This document shows, in pieces, positions 29,439 through 37,864 of a stretch of 64,000 nucleotides of DNA. Numbering within the stretch: position 1 is the stretch's first letter; each line of letters starts with the position of its first letter. The position numbers and the translations under genes were made by a program. The stretch comes from an uncultured Bacteroidales bacterium (GTDB lineage: Bacteria; Bacteroidota; Bacteroidia; Bacteroidales; UBA932). Under the pieces are notes generated by a model. That model had not been told where the DNA came from and did not search any database. It saw only the letters and a program-made list of their open reading frames with translations. The stretch spans positions 40,871-104,870 of the forward strand of contig CAJODQ010000011.1 in the NCBI GenBank assembly GCA_905233345.1, written 5' to 3'.

Positions 29439-29556
29439 CTGTCACGAAAGGGACGGTTCATCCATCTCGTCCCTTTCGCGTCACTGAATCGGGCGTTTTC
29501 CCCAGAAACGCCTCCACGAAAGGGAAATAGCGGCGCCTGCATGCCTTTCGTGACAG
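29439..29556. repeat. 118-bp element with 13-bp terminal inverted repeats
   Basis: Ends CTGTCACGAAAGG (29439-29451) and CCTTTCGTGACAG (29544-29556) are perfect inverted copies. Inside are CGAAAGGGACG / CGTCCCTTTCG (29445-29455, 29468-29478), GGCGTTT / AAACGCC (29492-29498, 29506-29512) and CACGAAAGG (29515-29523) pairing with the right end. It could be a MITE-like mobile element or a folded RNA. It fills the gap between two minus-strand genes. Confidence 0.75.
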
Positions 29557-29596
29557 ACCCTATGGCGCAGGGAGAGCTGCTTTGCGATGGAGACGG

Positions 29597-30955
29597 CTAG
29601 CGGCTGACCCGCTGGAAGACGATGGGGGTCAGGCTGAAGTCTGCGCTCCGTATATTACAGCCTTCCAGCTCCAGGCTGTTGCCGTCTTCGGATACTTTCG
29701 CTTTCATCGGTTTTCCCGTCGGAACAGGTTGACGGACATAGCTGTAAGTCCAGTCACCTTCCTTCCAGAAACCGTCCTCAATAAAGAATCCCGTGTCGTA
29801 TTTGTAGAGGGTCAGCTGAAATTCGGAACCGTTCTTACCGTCCACCGTGTAGGCAAAGGACTGGTAGAACTGCCGGCCGGAAAGCTGATAGCCGGTGCCG
29901 TCGCTCCGGAACACCCAGGTGTAGGAATGAATACCGAAGGTCAAGGCAGAAGCCACGTCCTTGCCGTACCAGCGTCCAACGAGCGGTACCTTGTCATCCT
30001 TTGCCGGGATGCCATATTTCGGGTCGCCCTTCTTGCTGGAGAAGGAATCCGATTTCTGCTTGTACCAGGGATAGGTCACAAAGGTGAAGGCCCGGTCAAA
30101 GACTTTGCTGAAGTCATCGAGGGAACGGGCGGTATATTCAATTGTATCGCCCGCCGAAAAACAGCAGATATAAGAGTAGTTCCGCAGGGAATTGCTCGTC
30201 TGATAATTCGTCAGGTAATAGGTGAAGGGATCGAGGGAGACTTCCTGCTTACCGCCTTTGAGCGTCTTGATGGTCCGCAGGTATCCCGTGCCGTCTTTCT
30301 TGAAATGGCAGACTTCCGTGATGGAGAAGGGCAGGTTGGCATAGAGTTCAACCTGGTCATCGGTGCCGCTGCCGTTGCTGCCTCCGATATCGTGGTGCAG
30401 ATGCAACCAGTCGCTCTGCCAGGTGCCTTCCAACAGATTCGGGGCGCCCTCTGCACTCTTCACGACTTCCGTGTTGATGAGCAGGAGGCAGTTCACGTCG
30501 CTGATTTCCTGGAGGAACTGGAGATATTCTTCCATCGATGAGAAAACGATTCTCTCGCCGGAAGGCTTATAGACACCCTGCCAGTCATCCATATAGTAGG
30601 TAATCAGATGATAGATCGTCTCTCCTCGCCATTTCATCCGATAGACCTGGCTGGGGGCACCGAGGGCATATTGCTTGACAGGCTCCTTCAGGCTTGTCGG
30701 CAGATCCTGATAGGAGACGTGGCTCACGGGAACGGACCAGCTCAGATACCCCACTTCCTCATAGAGACTCGTGATGTCCATGAGCCGCAGGGTTATGTTG
30801 CGGTTTTCCAAGTAAAAGGTCCCGATCTCCACGCCGTAAGATTCCTCGGGAAAAATCGGTGATTCACCGCCCCCACCCGGGTTGTCGACGGGATCGCACC
30901 CGGCCAACAGCGCGAACAGGCAGGACAGGCAGAGAAGGATGCCGGTGCGAGTCAT
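29597..30955 (-). CDS. Lipoprotein with tandem lipocalin-like repeats
   Basis: 452 aa, no named family recognised. Lipobox LLAGC (Cys20) after a clear signal, then a Gly-rich spacer (NPGGGGES). Two similar blocks can be seen: LLEGTWQSDWL (174-184) with FKKDGTGYL (218-226), and LVGRWYGKDV (325-334) with FRSDGTGYQL (349-358), which resemble the lipocalin-like pattern of many Bacteroidales lipoproteins. The region 40-165 is different and unassigned. Its ATG overlaps the stop of the preceding lipoprotein gene by four bases, so both are translated in step. Surface binding is a guess. Confidence 0.8.
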   Translation of the reverse strand: MTRTGILLCLSCLFALLAGCDPVDNPGGGGESPIFPEESYGVEIGTFYLENRNITLRLMDITSLYEEVGYLSWSVPVSHVSYQDLPTSLKEPVKQYALGAPSQVYRMKWRGETIYHLITYYMDDWQGVYKPSGERIVFSSMEEYLQFLQEISDVNCLLLINTEVVKSAEGAPNLLEGTWQSDWLHLHHDIGGSNGSGTDDQVELYANLPFSITEVCHFKKDGTGYLRTIKTLKGGKQEVSLDPFTYYLTNYQTSNSLRNYSYICCFSAGDTIEYTARSLDDFSKVFDRAFTFVTYPWYKQKSDSFSSKKGDPKYGIPAKDDKVPLVGRWYGKDVASALTFGIHSYTWVFRSDGTGYQLSGRQFYQSFAYTVDGKNGSEFQLTLYKYDTGFFIEDGFWKEGDWTYSYVRQPVPTGKPMKAKVSEDGNSLELEGCNIRSADFSLTPIVFQRVSR

Positions 30956-31428
30956 TTCTTCTTGACGACGATGTCGGGGACGTTGATGTCGGCGTGGCCG
31001 GAATACCAGGCGCCGTCGCCGTCTTCAAACTGGAAGTCTCTGACGACAAGGGTTACATCCTGGAATTCGCCGCCATTGGCCTCTCCGTCGATGTCTTTCA
31101 CGTCGACCTGCAGTTGGGAAAGCGGGAAGCCGTTGCGGACGATCTGATACGTTCCGTCGGGACCTGTTTTTAAGGTGTCGAGCGGATAGTAGTTCTCGTC
31201 ATAGATGACGCCGGGCTCGTTGTCCACTCTGTTGCCGAGCGCCACCTGGAGGCCCGGGACGGGCTCGCCCGCCTCATCAATGACCTTTCCCTTGACCGAC
31301 CATTCCGCCGATGGTGTACCGTACATGCAGACAGGCCAGCAACTGGTGGCACTGATGCCGACCAGCGCCAGCAACATCGCAAAGAAACCGGTTTTACCGG
31401 CCTTGTTTTCGAGATTACGTTTCTTCAT
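30952..31428 (-). CDS. Putative radical SAM-associated-type lipoprotein
   Basis: 158 aa. N-terminal segment MKKRNLENKAGKTGFFAMLL, then ISATSC as lipobox, then CMYGTPSAEWSVKGKVIDEA and a carboxypeptidase-regulatory-like beta domain (GEPVPGLQVAL, TGPDGTYQI). The SC..YGTPxAxxxVKGKV arrangement is that of the Bacteroidales lipoproteins usually found beside a radical SAM enzyme; none is encoded next to it here. ATGA overlap couples it to the downstream lipoprotein gene. Confidence 0.72.
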   Translation of the reverse strand: MKKRNLENKAGKTGFFAMLLALVGISATSCWPVCMYGTPSAEWSVKGKVIDEAGEPVPGLQVALGNRVDNEPGVIYDENYYPLDTLKTGPDGTYQIVRNGFPLSQLQVDVKDIDGEANGGEFQDVTLVVRDFQFEDGDGAWYSGHADINVPDIVVKKK

Positions 31429-31444
31429 ACAACACTAAGATGCA

Positions 31445-31452
31445 CAAAGATA
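31445..31452 (-). promoter_or_regulatory. -7 box TATCTTTG of the lipoprotein pair
   Basis: Exact TAnnTTTG match 16 bases before the ATG at 31428. No TTTG at standard spacing is seen. It is divergent from the blaI-like promoter about 80 bases away. Confidence 0.65.
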
Positions 31453-31528
31453 CAAAATCTTGCGTCAAAGAGTTTCCGTAAAATTTTCGTTTTTCTCCGA
31501 AAAATATTAGGAAATAAGAAAAAAGTAT

Positions 31529-31553
31529 TATCTTTGTATCGGGAATAATCCCG
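31529..31553 (+). promoter_or_regulatory. blaI-like promoter with candidate operator
   Basis: TATCTTTG (31529-31536) followed at once by the palindrome CGGGA-ATAA-TCCCG (31540-31553), which covers the expected start site. A repressor bound there would block transcription, as expected for autoregulation by a BlaI-type protein. Confidence 0.6.
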
Positions 31554-31566
31554 TAAAGAAGTGAAA

Positions 31567-31929
31567 ATGGAGAAACTGACTGCCAAAGAAGATGAGATCC
31601 TGCGGATGTTCTGGGCCCATGGGCCCATGTTCATCCAGGACCTGCTCAAGCATTTCCCGGATCCGAAACCGCACTACAACACCGTCGCCACCCAGGTAGG
31701 GTTCCTCGAAGAAAAGGGCTATGTAGGCCGCGAGAAATTCGCCAATGCCTACCGCTACTACGCCCTCGTGGACGAGCGCGGCTTTGCCGACCAGGTGATT
31801 TCCGATACTGTCGAAAAATTCTACGCCAATTCCTACGCGAGCGTGGTCTCGCGCTTCGTGGAGGAGGACAAGATGGATCTGGATGAGCTCAAGGCGCTCA
31901 TCGCCCAAATTGAAAACCAGCGAAAATGA
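31567..31929 (+). CDS. BlaI/MecI-family transcriptional repressor
   Basis: Winged-helix repressor, 120 aa from ATG 31567 (a GTG six bases earlier is possible). Marks: LTAKEDEILRMFWAHGPMF at the start, PHYNTVATQVGFLEEKGYV as recognition helix and wing, and a C-terminal dimerisation helix (SRFVEEDKMDLDELKALIA). Relatives bind palindromic operators and leave DNA when a BlaR1-type protease signals. The M56 gene overlaps its stop by four bases, the standard repressor/sensor pair. Confidence 0.93.
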   Translation: MEKLTAKEDEILRMFWAHGPMFIQDLLKHFPDPKPHYNTVATQVGFLEEKGYVGREKFANAYRYYALVDERGFADQVISDTVEKFYANSYASVVSRFVEEDKMDLDELKALIAQIENQRK

Positions 31930-33233
31930 GCAGTTTTCTTTTATATATCCTGAAGTGCGCGCTTCTGCTGGCCGTTTTCGACGCATTCTTCCTGCTGGTG
32001 ATGCGGCGCAGCGGATGGTTCCGCTTCAACCGTATTGTCCTGCTGGCCGGCAGCGTGCTTTGCCTGCTACTGCCGCTGATTCCGGTACGGCTCCCGAATC
32101 CGACGATCTATTCCCAGTGGATCGAGCCGGTCTTTGTGGTCGCGTACAACGACAGTGCGCCCATCGTCGAGACCGGCGAAGCGGCAGGGCTGGGCATACC
32201 CCTGTGGCAGATCCTCCTGCTGGTTCTCTATGCCGTTGGTGCGCTGGCGACATTCGCCTTTTATGTTCATTCTTACGGCAGTATGTTCCGCTTGCTCCGG
32301 CACACGCCCGGTGAAAAGCACCCCAGCTACACGCTCCACCTGTTGGACCGGGAAACGCCCTCCTTCAGCTGGATGCGGCACATCGTCATCGCGCGCAGCG
32401 ACTTCGAACGCTATCCCGCCATCCTCACGCATGAGCGCGCCCACGTGCGCTGCGGGCATTCCCGCGACCTGCTGCTCTCTTCGCTCCTGACGGTCTTCCA
32501 GTGGTTCAATCCGCTGGTGTGGATCTGCCGGACCGAGCTCAAACTACTCCACGAATACGAAGCCGACGACTTCGTCCTCAACCAAGGCATCGATGCAACG
32601 CAATACCAATTATTACTCGTGAAGAAAGCCGTGGGGGAAAAGCGTTTCCTCCTGGCCAACGGTTTTAATCACGCCCAACTCAAAAACCGTATTACGATGA
32701 TGCAAACCACCACCAAGGCAGCCTGGAAAAAGTTCTCCTTGCTGCTCCTCCTCCCGCTGCTGGCCGCCGCTATGCTGCTGCTGGCAGAATGTACTTCCAA
32801 AGAGCCCGAAGATCTTGCGGAGCCCACAGTCAGCGAAAAAGTGACGCCCGCCGTGGAAACCCCGGCGGCCGAGCCAGAAACCCAGACAGAGCCGGCCGAT
32901 GAAGGCGAAGCCATTCCTTTCGTTCTGGTCGAAACCAAACCCAAGTTCGAAGGCGGCGACGCCAACAACTTCTCCCGTTGGGTGAACCAGCGGTTGCAGT
33001 ATCCGCCTGAGGCGAAAGACAAGGGCCTCCAGGGTCGCGTGACGGTCCAGTTTACCGTCGAGAAAGATGGCAGCGTTACGGGAGTGAAAGTGCTGCGCGG
33101 TGTCCATCCGATCCTCAATGAAGAGGCGGTGAGAGTCGTCTCCCTGTCCCCGAAATGGACGCCCGGCACCGTCAGGGGCGAGCCGGCCCGTGTCGTCTAC
33201 AACTTCCCGCTCGTCTTTCAGCTAAGTAAATGA
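31926..33233 (+). CDS. BlaR1-type M56 metallopeptidase fused to TonB domain
   Basis: 435 aa. Four membrane spans at about 5-25, 37-53, 93-113 and 262-283 surround an M56 peptidase domain with zinc motif HERAH (169-173) and the downstream HEYEADDFV. After the last span comes an acidic Pro/Glu-rich periplasmic spacer and a TonB C-terminal domain (about 345-432, LQYPPEAKDKGLQGRVTVQF, KDGSVTGVKVLRGVHP). This fusion is common in Bacteroidetes; it replaces the beta-lactam sensor of true BlaR1, so the signal is unlikely to be simply beta-lactams. Co-transcribed with the repressor and the TPR gene. Confidence 0.92.
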   Translation: MSSFLLYILKCALLLAVFDAFFLLVMRRSGWFRFNRIVLLAGSVLCLLLPLIPVRLPNPTIYSQWIEPVFVVAYNDSAPIVETGEAAGLGIPLWQILLLVLYAVGALATFAFYVHSYGSMFRLLRHTPGEKHPSYTLHLLDRETPSFSWMRHIVIARSDFERYPAILTHERAHVRCGHSRDLLLSSLLTVFQWFNPLVWICRTELKLLHEYEADDFVLNQGIDATQYQLLLVKKAVGEKRFLLANGFNHAQLKNRITMMQTTTKAAWKKFSLLLLLPLLAAAMLLLAECTSKEPEDLAEPTVSEKVTPAVETPAAEPETQTEPADEGEAIPFVLVETKPKFEGGDANNFSRWVNQRLQYPPEAKDKGLQGRVTVQFTVEKDGSVTGVKVLRGVHPILNEEAVRVVSLSPKWTPGTVRGEPARVVYNFPLVFQLSK

Positions 33234-34417
33234 AACGGACCGCTTATCTGCCGTTTGTGCTGGCCGCCGTGATGACTGTCGTCACGGCGGCGGCACAGCC
33301 TGCGGACTCGCTCCGCCGGGAGGCGCTCGCACAGGCTCGCTACCTGAAGAGTATCTTTAAGACGGATGCCGCCATCGAACGGATCTCCGCCTTCGTAACG
33401 CCCGGCACGATGGACGAAGAGGTGCTCGCCGAACTGGCGGACTGCCACTTCATCAACGGCGACTACGAAGCGGCGGCCGGCACGTACCAATTGCTGTCCC
33501 TGAAGGCGCCGGACAACCTGCTTTATCAGGTCAAGCAGATGCAGATCGCTTTCCGGATGAAAGACTATCGGGCCACCGCCGCTTTCGGGCAGCAGATCCT
33601 GGCGCAGGATTCCATCCCGGCTGTGGTCGCCTTGACGGGCGACGCCTTCAACCTGGCCGGGCAGTCCGACTCCGCCCTGGTATATTACCAGCACGCGCTT
33701 GCGCTCAAGCCACTGAATGAAACCGTGGTGAGCAAGGCGGCGAATATCCTCCTCGCCGACAAAGACTATGACAGCGTGATCGCGCTGACCGACGACTACC
33801 TGGCCTACGATCCGGAGAATTTCACGGTGCTGCCCATCCGGGGGCTGGCTTACTACCTAAAGAGTGAATACGATTCCTCGTATGTCATCTTCCAGCATCT
33901 GGAAGACCTGGGCGTGGACAATTATCCGCTCCATTACTATCTCGGGCAGAGCCTCTGGCACACCAACGTTACGTATGCGGCAGAGCGGGAGCTGCAGCGG
34001 GCCTGGGCCATCGATTCGAGCGATGCCAACCTGGCGTGGGCCATCGGCGCCGTCAAATCCGAAATGTACCGGCCCTTCGAAAAGCAGGTCAAGCCCTGGT
34101 TGGACAAGGCCTCCGACATGATACGGCCGGATTCCGCCTTCGTTTCCCGCATCCATCAGCAGTACGGGACGGGTTACTACGGCATGGAACGCTTCGACGA
34201 GGCCATCGCGCACTATCAGGAAGCGTACCGCTACAACCCCTCCTTCATCCAGGCCCTGTCGACCATCGCCTATTGCTACGAACGCCAGAAGAAATACAGG
34301 CAGGCCCTGGAATACTACGAAAAGTATCTGAAGCTCGCCCGCCCCGGCTCCCGCGGCTACGAGTTCGCCCAAAAGAGCATCGAATACATCAAGGGCGAGT
34401 TGTTCATGGAAGAATAG
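33230..34417 (+). CDS. Secreted tetratricopeptide-repeat protein
   Basis: 395 aa. Signal peptide (MKRTAYLPFVLAAVMTVV, cut after TAAAQ) followed by a superhelix of about nine TPR units, the clearest being SALVYYQHALALKPLNETVV near 145 and FDEAIAHYQEAYRYNPSFIQ near 325. The start overlaps the M56 stop by four bases (ATGA). TPR proteins of this kind act as scaffolds; here it may be the periplasmic partner of the M56-TonB sensor, but that rests on operon place only. Confidence 0.88.
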   Translation: MKRTAYLPFVLAAVMTVVTAAAQPADSLRREALAQARYLKSIFKTDAAIERISAFVTPGTMDEEVLAELADCHFINGDYEAAAGTYQLLSLKAPDNLLYQVKQMQIAFRMKDYRATAAFGQQILAQDSIPAVVALTGDAFNLAGQSDSALVYYQHALALKPLNETVVSKAANILLADKDYDSVIALTDDYLAYDPENFTVLPIRGLAYYLKSEYDSSYVIFQHLEDLGVDNYPLHYYLGQSLWHTNVTYAAERELQRAWAIDSSDANLAWAIGAVKSEMYRPFEKQVKPWLDKASDMIRPDSAFVSRIHQQYGTGYYGMERFDEAIAHYQEAYRYNPSFIQALSTIAYCYERQKKYRQALEYYEKYLKLARPGSRGYEFAQKSIEYIKGELFMEE

Positions 34418-34420
34418 CCG

Positions 34421-35320
34421 CTAGCGGCTGCTGATCCAAACCAGGGCTTCTTCGAGCGGCTGTTCCGTCAGCACATCGGGTGCGATGGGGTCGTCGCAGA
34501 AGAGTTCGCCCGTGCGGGCCATGTCGCAGCCGATTGTCAGCACGAGTTGCGAGCCGTCGGGCATGCGGTAGGGCGTGTTGGCGGAAGCGTAGCCCGCCGT
34601 GGGGCCACCGAAGCTACGGGCATTAGCCAATCCCCTGAAACAAAGCAGTGTCGCCTCGCCGGAGCTGGCCGTCATGTCATCGGTCAACAGGGCGACGGGG
34701 CAGAGGATCAGCGGCTTCTCCATGATGCCGACGCTTTGCAGGACAAAGATTTTCGTGATGGGCGTCGAGAACTGGCGGCTCTTGAAGCGCAGGATCGTGT
34801 CGTCGGGCAGGAAGCGGTGGATGGCCGCGATCATGGGATACATATTGCCACCCGTATTGCCGCGCAGGTCGATGACGACACCTTGGATGTCTTCGGTTTC
34901 CGGCAGGGCGTCGAGCACGGTTCTGGCGTAGCGCTGATTATCGTCCTGGCTCTGTCCGCTGAAAGCAGGCAGCGTAATCAGGACGATGCCGCCATTGAGC
35001 AATTTGACGGAAGGTTCAGTCTCCTTGTCTTCGGCGGCCGATTCCTGTTGTCGTTCTACCGTGGAAAGGAAAGAATGTTTGCCCCCGGCCACCTTCAGGG
35101 CAGCCCGGCACACATCGTAGGCTTCTTCCATCGTGGCCGGCTCTGCAGCCAGCGCGGCGGCCCGCGCCGTCTCCCATGCCGGTCCCTCGGCAAAGAGTCC
35201 GTGCTTGTTCATCAGCTTCACAGCCTTTTTGACATATTGCTGCTCTTCCGTGCCGCAGCCGGATAGCATCAGGCTGGCCAAAATGCCAAGGCCGACAAGA
35301 AAACAAGTGAAGTGTTTCAT
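34421..35320 (-). CDS. S41-family peptidase-like lipoprotein
   Basis: 299 aa. Lipobox LMLSGC, short N-terminal helical region, then an S41 core without PDZ domain: GIVLITLPAFSG near 105, VIDLRGNTGGNMYPM near 150 and the serine block DDMTASSGEATLL near 214. The usual Lys four residues after a Gly-Lys turn is not in its normal context (FGGPTAGYAS instead), so catalysis is uncertain. The end of the gene carries CCGCTAGCGG, like the terminus of the interspersed repeat. Upstream a near-consensus -7 box TATCTTGC lies at 35333-35340. Confidence 0.85.
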   Translation of the reverse strand: MKHFTCFLVGLGILASLMLSGCGTEEQQYVKKAVKLMNKHGLFAEGPAWETARAAALAAEPATMEEAYDVCRAALKVAGGKHSFLSTVERQQESAAEDKETEPSVKLLNGGIVLITLPAFSGQSQDDNQRYARTVLDALPETEDIQGVVIDLRGNTGGNMYPMIAAIHRFLPDDTILRFKSRQFSTPITKIFVLQSVGIMEKPLILCPVALLTDDMTASSGEATLLCFRGLANARSFGGPTAGYASANTPYRMPDGSQLVLTIGCDMARTGELFCDDPIAPDVLTEQPLEEALVWISSR

Positions 35321-35332
35321 AGTCTATTTTTT

Positions 35333-35372
35333 TGCAAGATAATCATTTTCCGGGTAATAATGACTACCTTTA
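35333..35372. promoter_or_regulatory. Divergent near-consensus -7 boxes
   Basis: TATCTTGC on the minus strand (35333-35340) for the S41 lipoprotein and TACCTTTA on the plus strand (35365-35372) for the phosphoesterase. Each differs from TAnnTTTG at one or two positions. Confidence 0.4.
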
Positions 35373-35391
35373 CATACAAAGCAATCAGGCT

Positions 35392-36687
35392 ATGAAACGT
35401 TTCATACTCCTTCTGATACTCTCCGCATGGTTGTACTGCCCTATGGGTTACGGGCAACAAATGATTTGGCATATCGTCACTACAGTGGCTGAGAATCCTA
35501 ACAGCGCCGTTACCATCAACTACCATTGCGGCAGTAGTGACAGTTACGTTCTGTATACCCTGGAATCAGATCCGGATTTCACTTTGGCTAAGAAGGCGTG
35601 GCCAGTCTGCCAGCGCTGGAGTACGGCTGAAATCCCGAACACGGCCAGGAATTCCACTTTTTATACGCAGGAACGCTATGTGTGCTATGCAACCCTCAGC
35701 GGCCTTGCCGCCGATACCCACTACCGCTACAAGATCGTGACGGACTGGGCCGAATCGGATGTCCGCAGCTTTCGAACCGCAGGTGCGCCAGGTGATTGGA
35801 AGTTTGTCGCATTCACAGACTTCCAGCATCGAGAAAATCCCGTGACACTGCCGCTGATCCAGCAGATGAAAGAAATGGCCTCAGATGCTGTCCTGATGCT
35901 CTGCAGCGGGGATCATATCGACGTGGCGGGAAACGAGTATGAGTGGAGCTACCTTCTGGACAACGACGTGTTCCGGGATTTTGTCTACGCCTGCTCCCCC
36001 GGGGACCATGCTTACTGGGCCTCCGACAAGGTTGACGGGCACTATCCCCAGTATGACTATGCCTACACATTCAATCATCTGTTCAAGTTCCCTGATAACG
36101 GTGCTCCAGATAGCCGCAATACTTCCTATTGGTTCCGCTGCAACAACGTCCTTTTTGTGTCGCTGGATATGCACAATTCTGACATCTCCACTGGTGCTCG
36201 TTTTTCCGATCAGGTACGCTGGTTCGAAGAAACGCTGGACCGTTTGTCCGGTACCTACCAGTATCTCGTAGTTTTTGAGCACAAGTCCATCTTCGGATCG
36301 GAAATCGTGGATTCCGCTGTGGCCCGGAACCTGCGCCCGCAGTGGTTCCCCGTATTCCGGAAATATCGCGTTGACCTGGTACTGAGTGGCCACGACCATA
36401 TCTATTCCCGTACCTTCGCGCTTGATGGCGACTGTCCTACAACCGATCCAGAGAAGGGGACCTATTACCTCGATATGGGTTCCAGCGGTGACAAGCGCCG
36501 GCCTCTGGACCGATCCCTCACCGAGAGTCATCGTCATGCCAAGGTGCTTGATCTCAGAGAGCTCGACATGAGCTGCGCTTGCACGGTCGATGTCGAGGCC
36601 ACCTGCCTCCGGATTATGGTCTACGACCAGCACGGAGGCACTGTAGACAGTTTTACGGTTCCGCGTAAGCATCGTAATAATCAATAA
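35392..36687 (+). CDS. Secreted metallophosphoesterase, purple acid phosphatase-like
   Basis: 431 aa from ATG 35392. Signal peptide (MKRFILLLILSAWLYCPMGYG), an N-terminal FN3-like purple acid phosphatase domain (about 35-130, TLSGLAADTHYRYKIVTDW), then a calcineurin-type fold: AFTDFQH (Asp143), CSGDHID (Asp174), SPGDHAYW (204-206, where GNH is usual), FEHKSIF and LSGHDHIYSR (333-336). The Asn of the GNH motif is replaced by Asp, so metal binding may differ. It is 16 bases before the GH20-like gene and likely shares its message. Confidence 0.88.
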   Translation: MKRFILLLILSAWLYCPMGYGQQMIWHIVTTVAENPNSAVTINYHCGSSDSYVLYTLESDPDFTLAKKAWPVCQRWSTAEIPNTARNSTFYTQERYVCYATLSGLAADTHYRYKIVTDWAESDVRSFRTAGAPGDWKFVAFTDFQHRENPVTLPLIQQMKEMASDAVLMLCSGDHIDVAGNEYEWSYLLDNDVFRDFVYACSPGDHAYWASDKVDGHYPQYDYAYTFNHLFKFPDNGAPDSRNTSYWFRCNNVLFVSLDMHNSDISTGARFSDQVRWFEETLDRLSGTYQYLVVFEHKSIFGSEIVDSAVARNLRPQWFPVFRKYRVDLVLSGHDHIYSRTFALDGDCPTTDPEKGTYYLDMGSSGDKRRPLDRSLTESHRHAKVLDLRELDMSCACTVDVEATCLRIMVYDQHGGTVDSFTVPRKHRNNQ

Positions 36688-36703
36688 CAATCCCCCTCCC
36701 ATC

Positions 36704-37864
36704 ATGAAACATTTGTCTTTTCTTCTGATGACTTTGTCATTTCTCGTGCTTTCCCCGTCCTACAAATGTAACGTGAAAGGGGAGGCAGGGGCAATGCTTC
36801 CGATCCGCGGCCTGGCGATCGAGGCGCCCAAACCGGAGAGCCTGGACAGATTCCTGTATTTCATTGAAGAAGATCTGGCGCCGGCACATTTTAATGTGCT
36901 GATCCTGCGAGTAGACTGGAATTACGCATACCAATCGTATCCTGAACTTTGCGATCCGAATCCGCTGAAGCAGGAAGATGTGAAACAGATCGTGGCCCTC
37001 TGTAGAGAGCACGGCATCCGTCTTGTGCCACAGATCAACTTGCTGGGCCACCAGTCGTGGGCTGAAACCACGCACGCGCTGCTGCGGGAATATCCCCAGT
37101 TCGACGAAAATCCGTCGGTCAAGACAGAGGACTATACACCCTGGCCCAATCCGGAACGGCTTTATTGCAAGAGTTACTGCCCGCTGCATCCGGAAGTCCA
37201 CGATGTTGTCTTCGCGGTGGTCGATGAAGTCTGCGATGCCTTCGAGGCCGATGCCTTCCATGCCGGAATGGATGAAGTGTTTTATCTGGGCGAGGAAGAG
37301 TGCCCACGCTGCCATGATAAGGACAAGGCCGATCTCTTCGCCGGTGAGGTGACACTGATCCGCAACCATCTGGCTGAAAAGGGCCGCCAGCTCATGATCT
37401 GGGGCGACCGGCTCATCGACGGCCGAACCACGGGCATCGGCGAATGGGAGGCCAGCTACAATGATACCTGGCCGGCCATCGACCGTATCCCGAAGGATGT
37501 GTTCATCTGCGACTGGCATTATGAGCGTGCTGACCTTACAGCCGTCTATTTTGCCCTTAAAGGTTTTCAAGTGGCGACCTGCGGCTATCGCAATCCGGAC
37601 GTCTGCCTGCAGCAGATCGACGACCAGCAGCGCTTCCGGGCCCAGTCCTCGCCCGAAACCGCTGCCCGATTCCAGGGATACATTCACACCATCTGGTCGG
37701 GCGCCGACCACTTTCTGAAACGCTATTATGAGCTAAAAGATGGAAAGCAGCCGGGGGAAAGCAAGGCCGGCGAGGCCGAGGGGAACGGCGATGAGGAAGA
37801 AGACCGTTCCGGCGACGTTCGTTCCCTCATGGCCGTCATCAACGCATTTACGCAGCAGCCTTAA
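36704..37864 (+). CDS. GH20-like secreted glycoside hydrolase
   Basis: 386 aa. N-terminal hydrophobic signal (MKHLSFLLMTLSFLVLS), then a TIM barrel related to glycoside hydrolase family 20: RGLAIEAPKPESLDRFL at the start, HGIRLVPQINLLGHQSW near 105, and the catalytic Asp-Glu pair in HAGMDEVF (186-193), close to the HxGxDE pattern of beta-N-acetylhexosaminidases. The GH20 N-terminal accessory domain is absent. Near the C-terminus is an acidic low-complexity stretch (GEAEGNGDEEEDRSGD). The natural substrate is likely an N-acetylhexosaminide, but that is inference. Confidence 0.85.
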   Translation: MKHLSFLLMTLSFLVLSPSYKCNVKGEAGAMLPIRGLAIEAPKPESLDRFLYFIEEDLAPAHFNVLILRVDWNYAYQSYPELCDPNPLKQEDVKQIVALCREHGIRLVPQINLLGHQSWAETTHALLREYPQFDENPSVKTEDYTPWPNPERLYCKSYCPLHPEVHDVVFAVVDEVCDAFEADAFHAGMDEVFYLGEEECPRCHDKDKADLFAGEVTLIRNHLAEKGRQLMIWGDRLIDGRTTGIGEWEASYNDTWPAIDRIPKDVFICDWHYERADLTAVYFALKGFQVATCGYRNPDVCLQQIDDQQRFRAQSSPETAARFQGYIHTIWSGADHFLKRYYELKDGKQPGESKAGEAEGNGDEEEDRSGDVRSLMAVINAFTQQP

